Shown here: in pieces, positions 7,370 to 15,360 of the stretch
How the letters are laid out: each line of letters opens with the position of its first letter
Position numbering within the stretch: the stretch's first letter is position 1
Origin: Gemmatimonadota bacterium
GTDB taxonomy: Bacteria > Gemmatimonadota > Gemmatimonadetes > Longimicrobiales > Gaopeijiaceae
Assembly: GCA_022571515.1 (NCBI GenBank)
Contig: JACZXQ010000008.1
Location: forward strand, 1 to 64,000
Reading direction: 5' to 3'
DNA length: 64,000 nt
Translations under genes and position numbers: made by a program
Notes under the pieces: model-generated
Databases searched by the model: none
What the model was told of the DNA's origin: nothing
The model's input: only the letters and a program-made list of their open reading frames with translations

Positions 7370-7601
7370 CGTGCTGACTCCTCCCCCAGATGGTTTTCTC
7401 TCTTTGAATCCGTCGTGGTCCTCATCAGTTGCCGGCGCGCGTGACGTGCCCCCCGGTGCGGTACCACATCCTATGTTAGACCCGCAGTGCCAGTGCCGGA
7501 AAGAACCACGGGCTGACCACCTCACCGCATGGGCTCCAGCTGCCAGCCACCCTGCTCAGAACTCCGAAGGCCCTACCGCCCCACCCCACTCCCTTCCTTG
7601 A

Positions 7602-8009
7602 GTGACCGTCGACAACATCGCGCGGCTCCAGTCGTGGGGCGCGGTGTCGCTCAAGCAGAACATGCAGCCGCGGCGCGAGCAACGGCAGTGGGTGTCCGAC
7701 GCGACCAGGTTCTTCGGTCGGGCCAACACCGTGTACTCACCGACGTTCGTGGTCGGTGGCCCGGGGCCCCGGAACGACGAGTATTTCTTGCAGGAGAGCG
7801 AGGTCTGGAAGAACGAAAAGCTGCGCCTGTGGATGCCATGGAAGCAGCTCGTGCCCCCCACGCGCCGGCCCTCGCCGATATCATCGCCGAAGGCGGCCAC
7901 GGAGCCATTGGGGCACACGGTTAACAACACGGCATGGGGTCACACTGGGAGGTCTGGATCGCCGCCGAGGCGATGGGCCCCATGGGCGCTCCTGGGGACC
8001 GGCTACTAG
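7602..8009 (+). pseudogene. Broken secreted amidohydrolase of the TolB-amidohydrolase type
   Basis: The first part reads VDNIARLQSWGAVSLKQNMQ then PRREQRQWVSDA, and later FVVGGPGPRNDEYF with WKNEKLRLWMPWKQL. These pieces are typical of large propeller-amidohydrolase proteins but sit closer together than in an intact gene. In another frame LADIIAEGGHGAIGAHG is followed by an in-frame TAA (7921-7923) and then QHGMGSHWEVWIAAEAMGPM, a catalytic-barrel segment in the same order as in intact relatives. Internal deletions, a frameshift and a nonsense codon show it is dead. Confidence 0.75.
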
Positions 8010-8022
8010 CCCCTAGTCACGC

Positions 8023-8071
8023 CTTTAATATGGACCGTTTGGTTGTCTTTATTAAAGTCTGCGTTTATCAT
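8023..8071 (+). promoter_or_regulatory. Promoter and inverted repeat upstream of fic
   Basis: TTGTCT (8043-8048) and TATCAT (8066-8071) are 17 bases apart, giving a start near 8078. CTTTAAT (8023-8029) and ATTAAAG (8051-8057) form a perfect 7-base inverted repeat that spans the -35 box. It could be an operator; no regulator gene is adjacent. Confidence 0.5.
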
Positions 8072-8110
8072 GGGGCAATACCGGAGCCATGCTAAAGGTA
8101 GGGTAAGTCA

Positions 8111-9304
8111 TTGAACGCCAAGAGCGTTGCCGTCGACCAGCCTGGTCGCTCCGGCCACTATGTCCGCCAACCGACAGGATATAGCGCGTTCATTCCCGCT
8201 CCACTCCCGCCGAGTCCTCCGCTGAGGCTGGCAGGAGCGATCCAGCAACTGCTGTCTGAGGCTGACCATGCGCTTGGGCGGTTGGATGGTTCCATCCTCA
8301 CGCTGCCCAACCCCGACTTGTTCGTCCTCATGTACGTGCGCAAAGAGGCCGTGCTTTCCAGCCAGATCGAGGGCACCCAGAGTTCACTTCAGGATCTTCT
8401 GGCGGCGGAAGCCCAGGTCATGGGTGCCAGTACTCCGCCGCGTGACGTCGAGGAAGTGGTCAACTACGTCGGTGCGATGAACCAGGGGCTGGCTCGGCTA
8501 TCCACGCTGCCGGTTTCCATACGTTTGGTCCGCGAGATTCATGAGGTGTTGCTGCGGGGGGGCCGTGGTTCACGCCTCACGCCGGGTGAGCTGCGTCGCA
8601 GCCAGAACTGGATCGGTCCGGAAGGCTGCACGCTGGCAGACGCCAGCTTCGTCCCGCCCCCACCCTCCGAGATCCCTCAGGCGCTTGGCGATCTCGAGCG
8701 CTACGTGCATGCCGATGATGGCATGCCGGTACTGATCAAGATCGGCCTGGTGCATGCCCAATTCGAGACCATTCACCCCTTCCTCGACGGGAATGGCCGC
8801 CTTGGGCGTCTGCTGATCACCTTTCTGTTGGTCGAGCGCGGCATCCTGAGCAAACCGGTGCTGTATCTCTCGCATTTCTTCAAGCGCCATCGCCAGGAAT
8901 ACTATGACCGCTTGCAAGCGGTCCGCGACGCCGGTGACTGGGAGGGTTGGCTCGCCTTCTTCCTCCGCGGCGTGGCCCAGGTGAGCGCTGAGGCTACCGA
9001 GACAGCGCGCCGAGTCCTTGCGCTTCGCGAGGAACACCGCACCCACATCGCCGACCATTTCGGCCGTGCCGCCGGCCATGGCCATCGGGTTCTCGAGTCC
9101 CTTTACGAACGTCCGATCCTGTCGGTCAATCAGGTGGGCGAGCTGACCGGCACCACGTACCCCGCCGCCAATGGGCTGGTCAAGCGTTTCGTCGAAGGCG
9201 GCCTGCTGGTGGAGATCACCGGCCAGTCCCGCAACCGCCGCTTTCGCTACGAACCCTACGTCCGGCTCTTTGATGACGAACGTCCGGGGGACCATCCGGT
9301 GTGA
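8111..9304 (+). CDS. Fic-domain AMPylase with N-terminal autoinhibitory motif
   Basis: The 397-residue protein has a Fic/DOC domain with the complete active-site motif HPFLDGNGRLGR (His222-Arg233). It also has an N-terminal inhibitory helix, SSQIEG (residues 83-88), matching (S/T)xxxE(G/N). It is therefore a class II Fic protein that should be autoinhibited. The C-terminal part (about 315-385) looks like a winged helix (LSVNQVGELTGTTYPAANGL, then VKRFVEGGLLVE). Fic enzymes transfer AMP to target hydroxyls. The likely start is a TTG at 8111 preceded by AGGTAGGG; no ATG with a better site is seen. It stands alone, with no separate antitoxin. A Fic relic also occurs at 20.1 kb. Confidence 0.9.
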   Translation: MNAKSVAVDQPGRSGHYVRQPTGYSAFIPAPLPPSPPLRLAGAIQQLLSEADHALGRLDGSILTLPNPDLFVLMYVRKEAVLSSQIEGTQSSLQDLLAAEAQVMGASTPPRDVEEVVNYVGAMNQGLARLSTLPVSIRLVREIHEVLLRGGRGSRLTPGELRRSQNWIGPEGCTLADASFVPPPPSEIPQALGDLERYVHADDGMPVLIKIGLVHAQFETIHPFLDGNGRLGRLLITFLLVERGILSKPVLYLSHFFKRHRQEYYDRLQAVRDAGDWEGWLAFFLRGVAQVSAEATETARRVLALREEHRTHIADHFGRAAGHGHRVLESLYERPILSVNQVGELTGTTYPAANGLVKRFVEGGLLVEITGQSRNRRFRYEPYVRLFDDERPGDHPV

Positions 9305-9578
9305 AGACGCTCGCTTCCGGCACACGCGCAAAGTGCCTTTCATTCCGCGTCACTACAGGCATTCCAAAGGCCAGAGCCGTCGCGGCGATCCAAACGTCAT
9401 TCGCGTCGATCAGCAGGCCGTTCTCCTTCAAGAGGTCCGGGGCTCCCCCAAATCAGCTCCCGTTCGAGGTCGACCAGAAAGCTGGCCTCCCGTCACCGTT
9501 TGATCGTCCCACCGAGCCCTCATGACGACGTCACTGAAGGATTCGCTATCGGCCTTCGCGGTAGCTTTTTCACCCGTT
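9305..9578 (-). pseudogene. Internally deleted VapBC locus
   Basis: This stretch is collinear with the VapBC locus at 28.46-29.07 kb but much shorter. It keeps an antitoxin core (SESFSDVVMRARWDDQTVTG), then the toxin start (SFLVDLERELI), then jumps to the toxin C-terminal half (KENGLLIDANDVWIAATALA, HFARVPEA). The antitoxin C-terminal half and about 60 central toxin residues are missing. The antitoxin N terminus is frameshifted (ERVKK). It begins one base after the fic stop. Confidence 0.8.
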
Positions 9579-9648
9579 CCGTTGAAAGATTCCAGCGCCG
9601 CGCCGGTCCCTCCTCGATTGGCGCGTCCCACCCCTGTTAGGAGGACCA

Positions 9649-12600
9649 ATGCTCGACCGACCCCTCTCTTCCCACAGCGCGCCCGTTGAGCGCACATGCA
9701 TGGCTCTCGTCGTCACGGCCGTGACGCTGATCGGGTCGGTGCGGGCCACAGAGGTCCGCGCCCAAGCGACCGACACGGATCGTATGACCGCGACGACGTT
9801 CTCGGGCTTGGGGCTTCGCGAGCTGGGACCGAGCCTCATGTCGGGACGGATCGCCGATATCGCGATCCACCCGCACGACCGGGCCACGTGGTATGTCGCT
9901 GCGGGCTCCGGGGGGGTGTGGAAGACGGAGGACAATGGGACGACGTGGACGCCGATCTTCGAGAATCAAACCTCCTATTCGATTGGAACGCTCGCCATCG
10001 ACCCGAATGACCCCGACGTCATCTGGGTCGGGACGGGCGAGAACGTGAGTGGCCGCCACGTCGGGTACGGAGACGGGGTCTACAGGAGCCGCGATGGCGG
10101 TGCGTCGTGGGAGAACATGGGCCTCGAGTCGTCCGAGCACATCGGTCGTATCCTCATCGATCCGCGGAATTCGGACATCGTGCTCGTCGCCGCCGAGGGT
10201 CCTCTGTGGACCTCCGGAGGCGAACGGGGCATCTACCGCAGTACCGACGGGGGCGAGACCTGGGCGCGGACGCTCTTCGTGAGCGACGAGACCGGTGCGA
10301 CGGACATCGAGCGTGACCCGGAGCACCCCGACGTCCTCTATGCCGCGACCTACCAGCGTCGGCGAAAGATTTGGGCGCACCTCGCGGGGGGCCCCGAGTC
10401 CGGCATCTACAAGAGCACCGACGGGGGCGTGACGTGGCGCGAGGTCACGCGCGGTCTTCCCTCGGGCGATATGGGCAAGATCGGACTCGCCGTATCACCC
10501 ATGGACCCGCAACTCGTCTACGCCACCATCGAGGCCGGTCCGGAGGAGGCGGGCTTCTATCGCTCCGCGGACGGCGGCGAGAGCTGGGAGCACCGGAACC
10601 CGTACCGGAGCGGGGGGACGGGTCCCCACTACTACCAGGAGATCTACGCCTCGCCGCACGCGCTCGACCGGGTCTACCAGATGGATGTCTGGATCCAGGT
10701 GACGGACGACGGGGGACGCAACTTCCGGCTGCTGGGCGAGGACGACAAGCACAGTGACAATCACGCGATGGCGTTCGTCGCGGACGACCCGGACTACCTT
10801 CTCGTGGGATCGGACGGCGGCCTCTACGAGAGCTACAACCACGGCGAGTCGTGGAGATTCGTCTCCAACCTGCCCATCACCCAGATCTACAAGATGGACG
10901 TCGACAACGCCGAGCCGTTCTACAACGTCATCGGCGGGACCCAGGACAATGGCACGCTGTACGGCCCGTCCCGCACCGCGAGCGTTCACGGTGTCCAGAA
11001 CCGCGACTGGATCGTGACGTACGGCGCCGACGGATACTCGACGCGGATCGATCCTGTGGACCCGGACGTTCTTTATCTCACGTGGCAGAACGGGCACCTG
11101 CTGCGCTACGACCGGCGCACGCGCGAGCCGCTCGACATCCAGCCGCAGCCGGACGTCGGTGACCCGGCCGAGCGCTGGAACTGGGACGCGCCGCTACTCA
11201 TCAGCCCGCACTCGAACACGCGCCTCTATTATGCCTCGTACCGGCTCTGGCGAAGCGATGATCGTGGGAACTCGTGGCAGGCGGTCAGTGGAGACCTGAC
11301 GAGGGGCGAGAACCGCTACGAGCTTCCCATGTTCGAGAATGTCCCGGGCACGAGCGCGCTCTACGACAACACCGCGATGTCTTGGTACAACACGGTGACG
11401 GCACTCGCCGAATCGCCGCTGGTCGAGGGGCTCATCTACGTGGGGACCGACGACGGCCTCATCCAGGTCACCGAAGACGGGGGCGCGACCTGGCGACAGG
11501 CAGGCGCGCCGCGAGGTGTACCGGACCGTGCGTTCGTCAACGACATCGAGGCTTCGGTCAACGATCCGGGGACGGTGTTTGCCGTCCTCGACAACCACAA
11601 GGACGGTGACTACACGCCGTACCTCGTCAAGAGCACGGACCGCGGGCGGACGTGGACGTCGATCGCCGGCGATCTTCCGGCGAGGCATATCCTCTGGGCA
11701 TTCGCGGAGGATCACGTCGATGCGGATCTTCTCTTCGTCGGCACCGAGTTCGGCATGTTCTTCACTGCGGACGGCGGGGCGCGCTGGCATCGGTTGGGCG
11801 GGAGCACGCCCGTGATTCCGTTCCGCGATATTCGGATCCAACGTCGCGAGAGCGATCTGGTCGGGGCCTCGTTCGGGCGCGGCTTCTTCGTGCTCGATGA
11901 CTACTCGGCCCTTCGCGGGATCGACGAGCAGGCGCTCGAGAGTGAGGCGATCCTTTTCTCGACGCGCGATGCCCTCCGCTACGTACCGTCCGTCGATCTC
12001 GGCGTTCGGGGGAAGGGGTATCAGGGGAGCGCGCACTACACTGCCGAGAACCCGCCGTTCGGGGCGGTCTTCACGTACTATCTACGGGACGACGCCGAGA
12101 GCTCGGCGGATGAGCGCAAGGCGCGCGAGGCGGAGCTGCGGGACCGGGGTGAGGATGTTCCGTTCCCCGGCTGGGATGCGCTCGGCGATGAGTTCCGTGA
12201 GCGTCCTTCGCAGGTTGTGCTGACGGTGTCCGATGCCCGGGGAAACGTCGTTCGCCGAGTCACCGGGCCCGATGGCTCCGGCATGCACCGGGTTGCGTGG
12301 GACCTTCGCTACCCCTCGCCCGATCCGGTGGACCTCGACCCGCCGCCCGCGCCCATCTGGGCCCGCGAGCCGGCGGGGCCGCTCGTGGCGCCAGGCACGT
12401 ACGCCGTGACGCTTGCGCTCATCGAGGACGGACAGATCCGGCAACTCGCGGAGCCCGCCACGTTCGAGGTGGTCGATTCCCCGCTTCACACGACAGCTCG
12501 CGGCCAAGCGTCCGAAGTGCTCACGTTCCAGCGTGAGACCGCTGAACTCCAACGGCGAGCCTCGTCCAAGGCTGCCGTGATCGGCGAGATCGGCACACGG

Positions 12601-12966
12601 CTGAGCCATATGCGTCAGGCGTTCATGGACGCGCCGGGCGCGGCGCCGGCCTTGCTCGGCCGCATCGAGGCGCTCGTCTCGCGTCAGGGCGACATCGCGC
12701 TGCGGCTCACGGGTGACCAGGTGCGCGGTCAGCTCCGCGAACCGTCGAGCCCCTCGATCCTCGATAGGATCGGGCAAGTCATCGGCGGACATTGGTGGAC
12801 GACCGAGCCGCCGACCCAGACGTTCCGTCGCAACATCGAGATCGCCGGTGATCAGCTCAGTGTGGTGGAAACCGAGATGGGGCAACTCGGCAGTGATCTC
12901 GAGCAGCTCGAGGCGGACCTCGAGGCGGCGGGAGCCCCCTGGACGCCCGGTCGGCGGATAGGGTAG
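9649..12966 (+). CDS. Large secreted sortilin/VPS10-like Asp-box propeller protein
   Basis: The 1105-residue protein has a signal region (a short hydrophobic core at about residues 18-38 before AQATDTD) and a strong Shine-Dalgarno (AGGAGG, 4 bases from the ATG). It then carries many Asp-box/BNR repeats of the SxDxGxTW type: SRDGGASW, STDGGETW, STDGGVTW, SADGGESW, TEDGGATW and STDRGRTW. These form two seven- to ten-bladed propellers over about residues 50-720. A C-terminal region (about 800-1100) has a beta-sandwich-like part and a helical, probably coiled-coil tail (VLTFQRETAELQRRAS). Relatives are annotated as VPS10 or glycosyl-hydrolase-like proteins without proven activity. I see no catalytic residues that justify calling it an enzyme. 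Confidence 0.85.
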   Translation: MLDRPLSSHSAPVERTCMALVVTAVTLIGSVRATEVRAQATDTDRMTATTFSGLGLRELGPSLMSGRIADIAIHPHDRATWYVAAGSGGVWKTEDNGTTWTPIFENQTSYSIGTLAIDPNDPDVIWVGTGENVSGRHVGYGDGVYRSRDGGASWENMGLESSEHIGRILIDPRNSDIVLVAAEGPLWTSGGERGIYRSTDGGETWARTLFVSDETGATDIERDPEHPDVLYAATYQRRRKIWAHLAGGPESGIYKSTDGGVTWREVTRGLPSGDMGKIGLAVSPMDPQLVYATIEAGPEEAGFYRSADGGESWEHRNPYRSGGTGPHYYQEIYASPHALDRVYQMDVWIQVTDDGGRNFRLLGEDDKHSDNHAMAFVADDPDYLLVGSDGGLYESYNHGESWRFVSNLPITQIYKMDVDNAEPFYNVIGGTQDNGTLYGPSRTASVHGVQNRDWIVTYGADGYSTRIDPVDPDVLYLTWQNGHLLRYDRRTREPLDIQPQPDVGDPAERWNWDAPLLISPHSNTRLYYASYRLWRSDDRGNSWQAVSGDLTRGENRYELPMFENVPGTSALYDNTAMSWYNTVTALAESPLVEGLIYVGTDDGLIQVTEDGGATWRQAGAPRGVPDRAFVNDIEASVNDPGTVFAVLDNHKDGDYTPYLVKSTDRGRTWTSIAGDLPARHILWAFAEDHVDADLLFVGTEFGMFFTADGGARWHRLGGSTPVIPFRDIRIQRRESDLVGASFGRGFFVLDDYSALRGIDEQALESEAILFSTRDALRYVPSVDLGVRGKGYQGSAHYTAENPPFGAVFTYYLRDDAESSADERKAREAELRDRGEDVPFPGWDALGDEFRERPSQVVLTVSDARGNVVRRVTGPDGSGMHRVAWDLRYPSPDPVDLDPPPAPIWAREPAGPLVAPGTYAVTLALIEDGQIRQLAEPATFEVVDSPLHTTARGQASEVLTFQRETAELQRRASSKAAVIGEIGTRLSHMRQAFMDAPGAAPALLGRIEALVSRQGDIALRLTGDQVRGQLREPSSPSILDRIGQVIGGHWWTTEPPTQTFRRNIEIAGDQLSVVETEMGQLGSDLEQLEADLEAAGAPWTPGRRIG

Positions 12967-12980
12967 CGTTCGCAGGGCAG

Positions 12981-13139
12981 ATGAGCAGACGCCACAAACG
13001 ACGGTCGAAGGAGGCCGCCACACGGCCCCCCGAAGTGACCGGTATCGCGAGGCTCCTGAGCGAGTTGCCCGTCGCAACGCTGGACTTGCATCGCTACACG
13101 GGAGCACAGGCTCGGCCGCGCGTGCGAGACATGCTCGAC
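12981..13139 (+). pseudogene. Smr-domain gene start (fragment)
   Basis: An ATG-initiated piece begins with a basic stretch (SRRHKRRSKE) and reaches VATLDLHRYTGAQARPRVRD. This resembles the conserved DLHGxTxxQAxxRVxxFL opening of Smr domains. The rest of the domain, including the HGxG motif, is missing because the frame runs into unrelated sequence after residue 53. Confidence 0.45.
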
Positions 13140-13152
13140 GGGGGACGCCCCG

Positions 13153-13218
13153 CCTCCACAGATCACCGTCGTTCTCAACTGGTTCGAGGAGCTCAAAGAA
13201 CGCCGGCCCGTCAACTGG
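13153..13218 (+). pseudogene. Tail of a kinase/TolB-propeller gene (fragment)
   Basis: In a different frame from the Smr piece, this segment reads PPQITVVLNWFEELKERRPV. It resembles the extreme C terminus of kinase- or TolB-propeller fusion proteins in this kind of genome, which often end in a VLNWFEELK-like segment. Only about 20 codons are recognisable. The call rests on motif memory and is tentative. Confidence 0.35.
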
Positions 13219-13317
13219 AACGTCTGTCACCAGGCGAAGAGAATCCAATGTCGAACGATCCGGTCACTGTCGCACCCCACATTTACAAGCCCCTGATCGA
13301 GAACGGCTCTGGATCCG

Positions 13318-13479
13318 ATGCCGTGGGTGAACGTGAACCAAATGGCCGAATCGGACGCGCGTGCGCTGTACCGGTACCTCGTCTCACTTGGCGGTGGAGG
13401 GGAGGCCATGCCGACCACTCTTCCTCCGGGCGTGGAGCCGACCACGCTCTACATCTTGTTGGAGCCTGTCGTTCCCTGA
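13318..13479 (+). pseudogene. C-terminal fragment of a c-type cytochrome
   Basis: A 53-codon open stretch starts at an ATG and reads MPWVNVNQMAESDARALYRY, then LVSLGG, PPGVEP and ILLEPVVP. This is the usual end of secreted cytochrome c proteins, in which the MPW methionine is the axial haem ligand and a proline-rich tail follows. The CxxCH half of the domain is absent. It may be an accidental open frame over a gene tail rather than an expressed protein. Confidence 0.5.
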
Positions 13480-13490
13480 CCGAGAAAGCC

Positions 13491-15350
13491 CTATCGCCGA
13501 ACCACCCCACCCCTCCCACCACTCGACCCACGCTCCAGGACTTCCCCCCGGAACGGCGCCACAAGCCCTGGTGCCGTGACCGGCCCGCAAGCCCGAACTT
13601 CCGTGTTCCCCAGCCGCCCCCCGGGCACCGACCGGCCCTCCACGAAGCTGAAGATCAGGAATCCGTCTCGTGCGTCGATGTCTCCGTCACCATCGACGTC
13701 GGCCTGATCGATGAAGCGCTGATCGGGGGCGTCGCGATAACCGAACCCATACCAGAATGCTTCGGAAGCATCGGCTCTCGCAAGAACGCGGGTGCCGTCC
13801 GCATCACCCCAGACCACCCACCGCTCTGACGGCACGGCTCGTCCGGAGACCGAACCGCCGCCACCAGCGATGAGCCTCACCGCTGCCGTACAGACAGGAA
13901 GAGTAGACGACGGTCTGGAATGGGGATTCGTGAAGTCGGCGAACTCGGTGTTCCCGGTAGACCCAGGGAACGGATCCCCCGCATCACCTCGATTGTTGCT
14001 GAAGTCCAGATCCTCCAGCCCATCGGCCGCCTCCAGATCCACTGCCTTCCTTGCCGGGTTCACGTTCTGGCGGTTGCCCCGTGCCGAAATGGTCCCGGCC
14101 CGACTGGGATCGATATGCCATATCAACAGTCCCGAGCCCCGAAGGTTCTGGTCGGACCCGATGGGCTGGCGATTGGACAGCAGCAGATACTCGCTGCTCT
14201 CGGGTAGGGGCACGCGTAGGACCGCGCCTCCTGTCTCGATCGGGCCGAGCGCGAAATCGGTCGTGGCCGCGACGGTCGTGACATCGACCCATCCCAGAAG
14301 GTCCTTCGACCAAGCGCTCAAGTGCGCGGGAGACATCTGCGTGTTCCAGTTCCCCGATCCCATGAGCCCCCAGTATCCGATGCCTTGGGAGTCTGTACCA
14401 TCATCCTCATCCGTGTCGTACAGATCCGGAAGATCGAGTGCGTGCCCGAGCTCGTGGGAGATCGTTCCCGTTCCCATCATGCTTCCGTTGCACTGGAACG
14501 CGGACTGGATGATGTAGTCGCTGATCCACACCGTACCGCCGAGTGCGCTCGGATCGTCGGTCACGAACGAGGATCCCACTCCATCCCCGTTGAAGAACCG
14601 AGCGGAGCTGACCGTCCACCTGTGCGGCCAGATTCCGGTAGCGTCTCCCCCGCAGGTGGCTGCCACAGTCGGGTAAACGAAGGCCACTACGTCCACGTAG
14701 CCGTCGTCATCGCCGGAGTTCGGGATGCCATCCGGTCCGTCGTTGTCGAATTGGCTGAAATCGATGGCGCCATCGGCTCCGGTCAGGGCGTCGATCAGGA
14801 AGTCCCCCACCCGGCCGAATTTTTCGTCTCCGGCCGGCGGCTCGTAGTATGCGGTCGCCTGCGGCATAGCCACCCAGGGCGTCACCTGCCCGCCGAACGT
14901 GAACAGCCCACCCGAGTTCTCCAGATAGAAATCCCTCACAGAGACCGCGCCACTGCCGCCGCCGAAGAGCCGCTCCGCGAGAGCCGCCTCGGAGAACGGT
15001 GCCCCAAGGTCGTAGTACCGAGCTGCGACGACCGGCACCTGGAGGGATCCGGTGATCGCCGCGCCGCCCGCGGCCAGCCCTGTAGCCGACTGCACACCCG
15101 CGGGGCCGCCGGCTTCGATCGCGTCTCTCGCGGCCCGCACGGCCTCCACGCGCCGCTTCCATACTCGACTGAACTCGAAGGCGTCGGGATCGTCGCGGAG
15201 CATCCTTCTCACCCAGGCGGGAGCCGCTACGCCGGCCTCGGCCCCGGCCCGCAACACATCCTGTGCAGCGATCGGGGGGCTCATGGGGGCCAAGAAAAAG
15301 AGTGACCCGAGGACCAGGAGCGCGGTGCGCATGACGTTGGACTTCTTCAT
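13491..15350 (-). CDS. Secreted M6-family metalloprotease with C-terminal dockerin
   Basis: The 619-residue protein starts at 15350, 10 bases after the upstream lipoprotein gene, with a signal peptide (NVMRTALLVLGSLFFLAP). The catalytic zinc motif HELGHALDLPDLYD (His299, Glu300, His303) is that of M6 immune-inhibitor-A-like proteases. The C terminus (about residues 535-600) holds two calcium-loop repeats: GDADGTRVLARADASEAFWY and ADVDGDGDIDARDG with a following hydrophobic helix. This is a type I-like dockerin. Dockerins bind cohesins, and the preceding gene ends in a cohesin-like module, so the protease is probably tethered to that lipoprotein on the cell surface. It would degrade extracellular protein. 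Confidence 0.88.
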   Translation of the reverse strand: MKKSNVMRTALLVLGSLFFLAPMSPPIAAQDVLRAGAEAGVAAPAWVRRMLRDDPDAFEFSRVWKRRVEAVRAARDAIEAGGPAGVQSATGLAAGGAAITGSLQVPVVAARYYDLGAPFSEAALAERLFGGGSGAVSVRDFYLENSGGLFTFGGQVTPWVAMPQATAYYEPPAGDEKFGRVGDFLIDALTGADGAIDFSQFDNDGPDGIPNSGDDDGYVDVVAFVYPTVAATCGGDATGIWPHRWTVSSARFFNGDGVGSSFVTDDPSALGGTVWISDYIIQSAFQCNGSMMGTGTISHELGHALDLPDLYDTDEDDGTDSQGIGYWGLMGSGNWNTQMSPAHLSAWSKDLLGWVDVTTVAATTDFALGPIETGGAVLRVPLPESSEYLLLSNRQPIGSDQNLRGSGLLIWHIDPSRAGTISARGNRQNVNPARKAVDLEAADGLEDLDFSNNRGDAGDPFPGSTGNTEFADFTNPHSRPSSTLPVCTAAVRLIAGGGGSVSGRAVPSERWVVWGDADGTRVLARADASEAFWYGFGYRDAPDQRFIDQADVDGDGDIDARDGFLIFSFVEGRSVPGGRLGNTEVRACGPVTAPGLVAPFRGEVLERGSSGGRGGVVRR

Positions 15351-15360
15351 TTCCTCGCTC

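Noticed and set aside
9649-12966. Repeated GACGGGGGC-like DNA motifs that might suggest a repeat array
   Set aside because: They are the Asp-box codons of the propeller protein, not a CRISPR or non-coding repeat.
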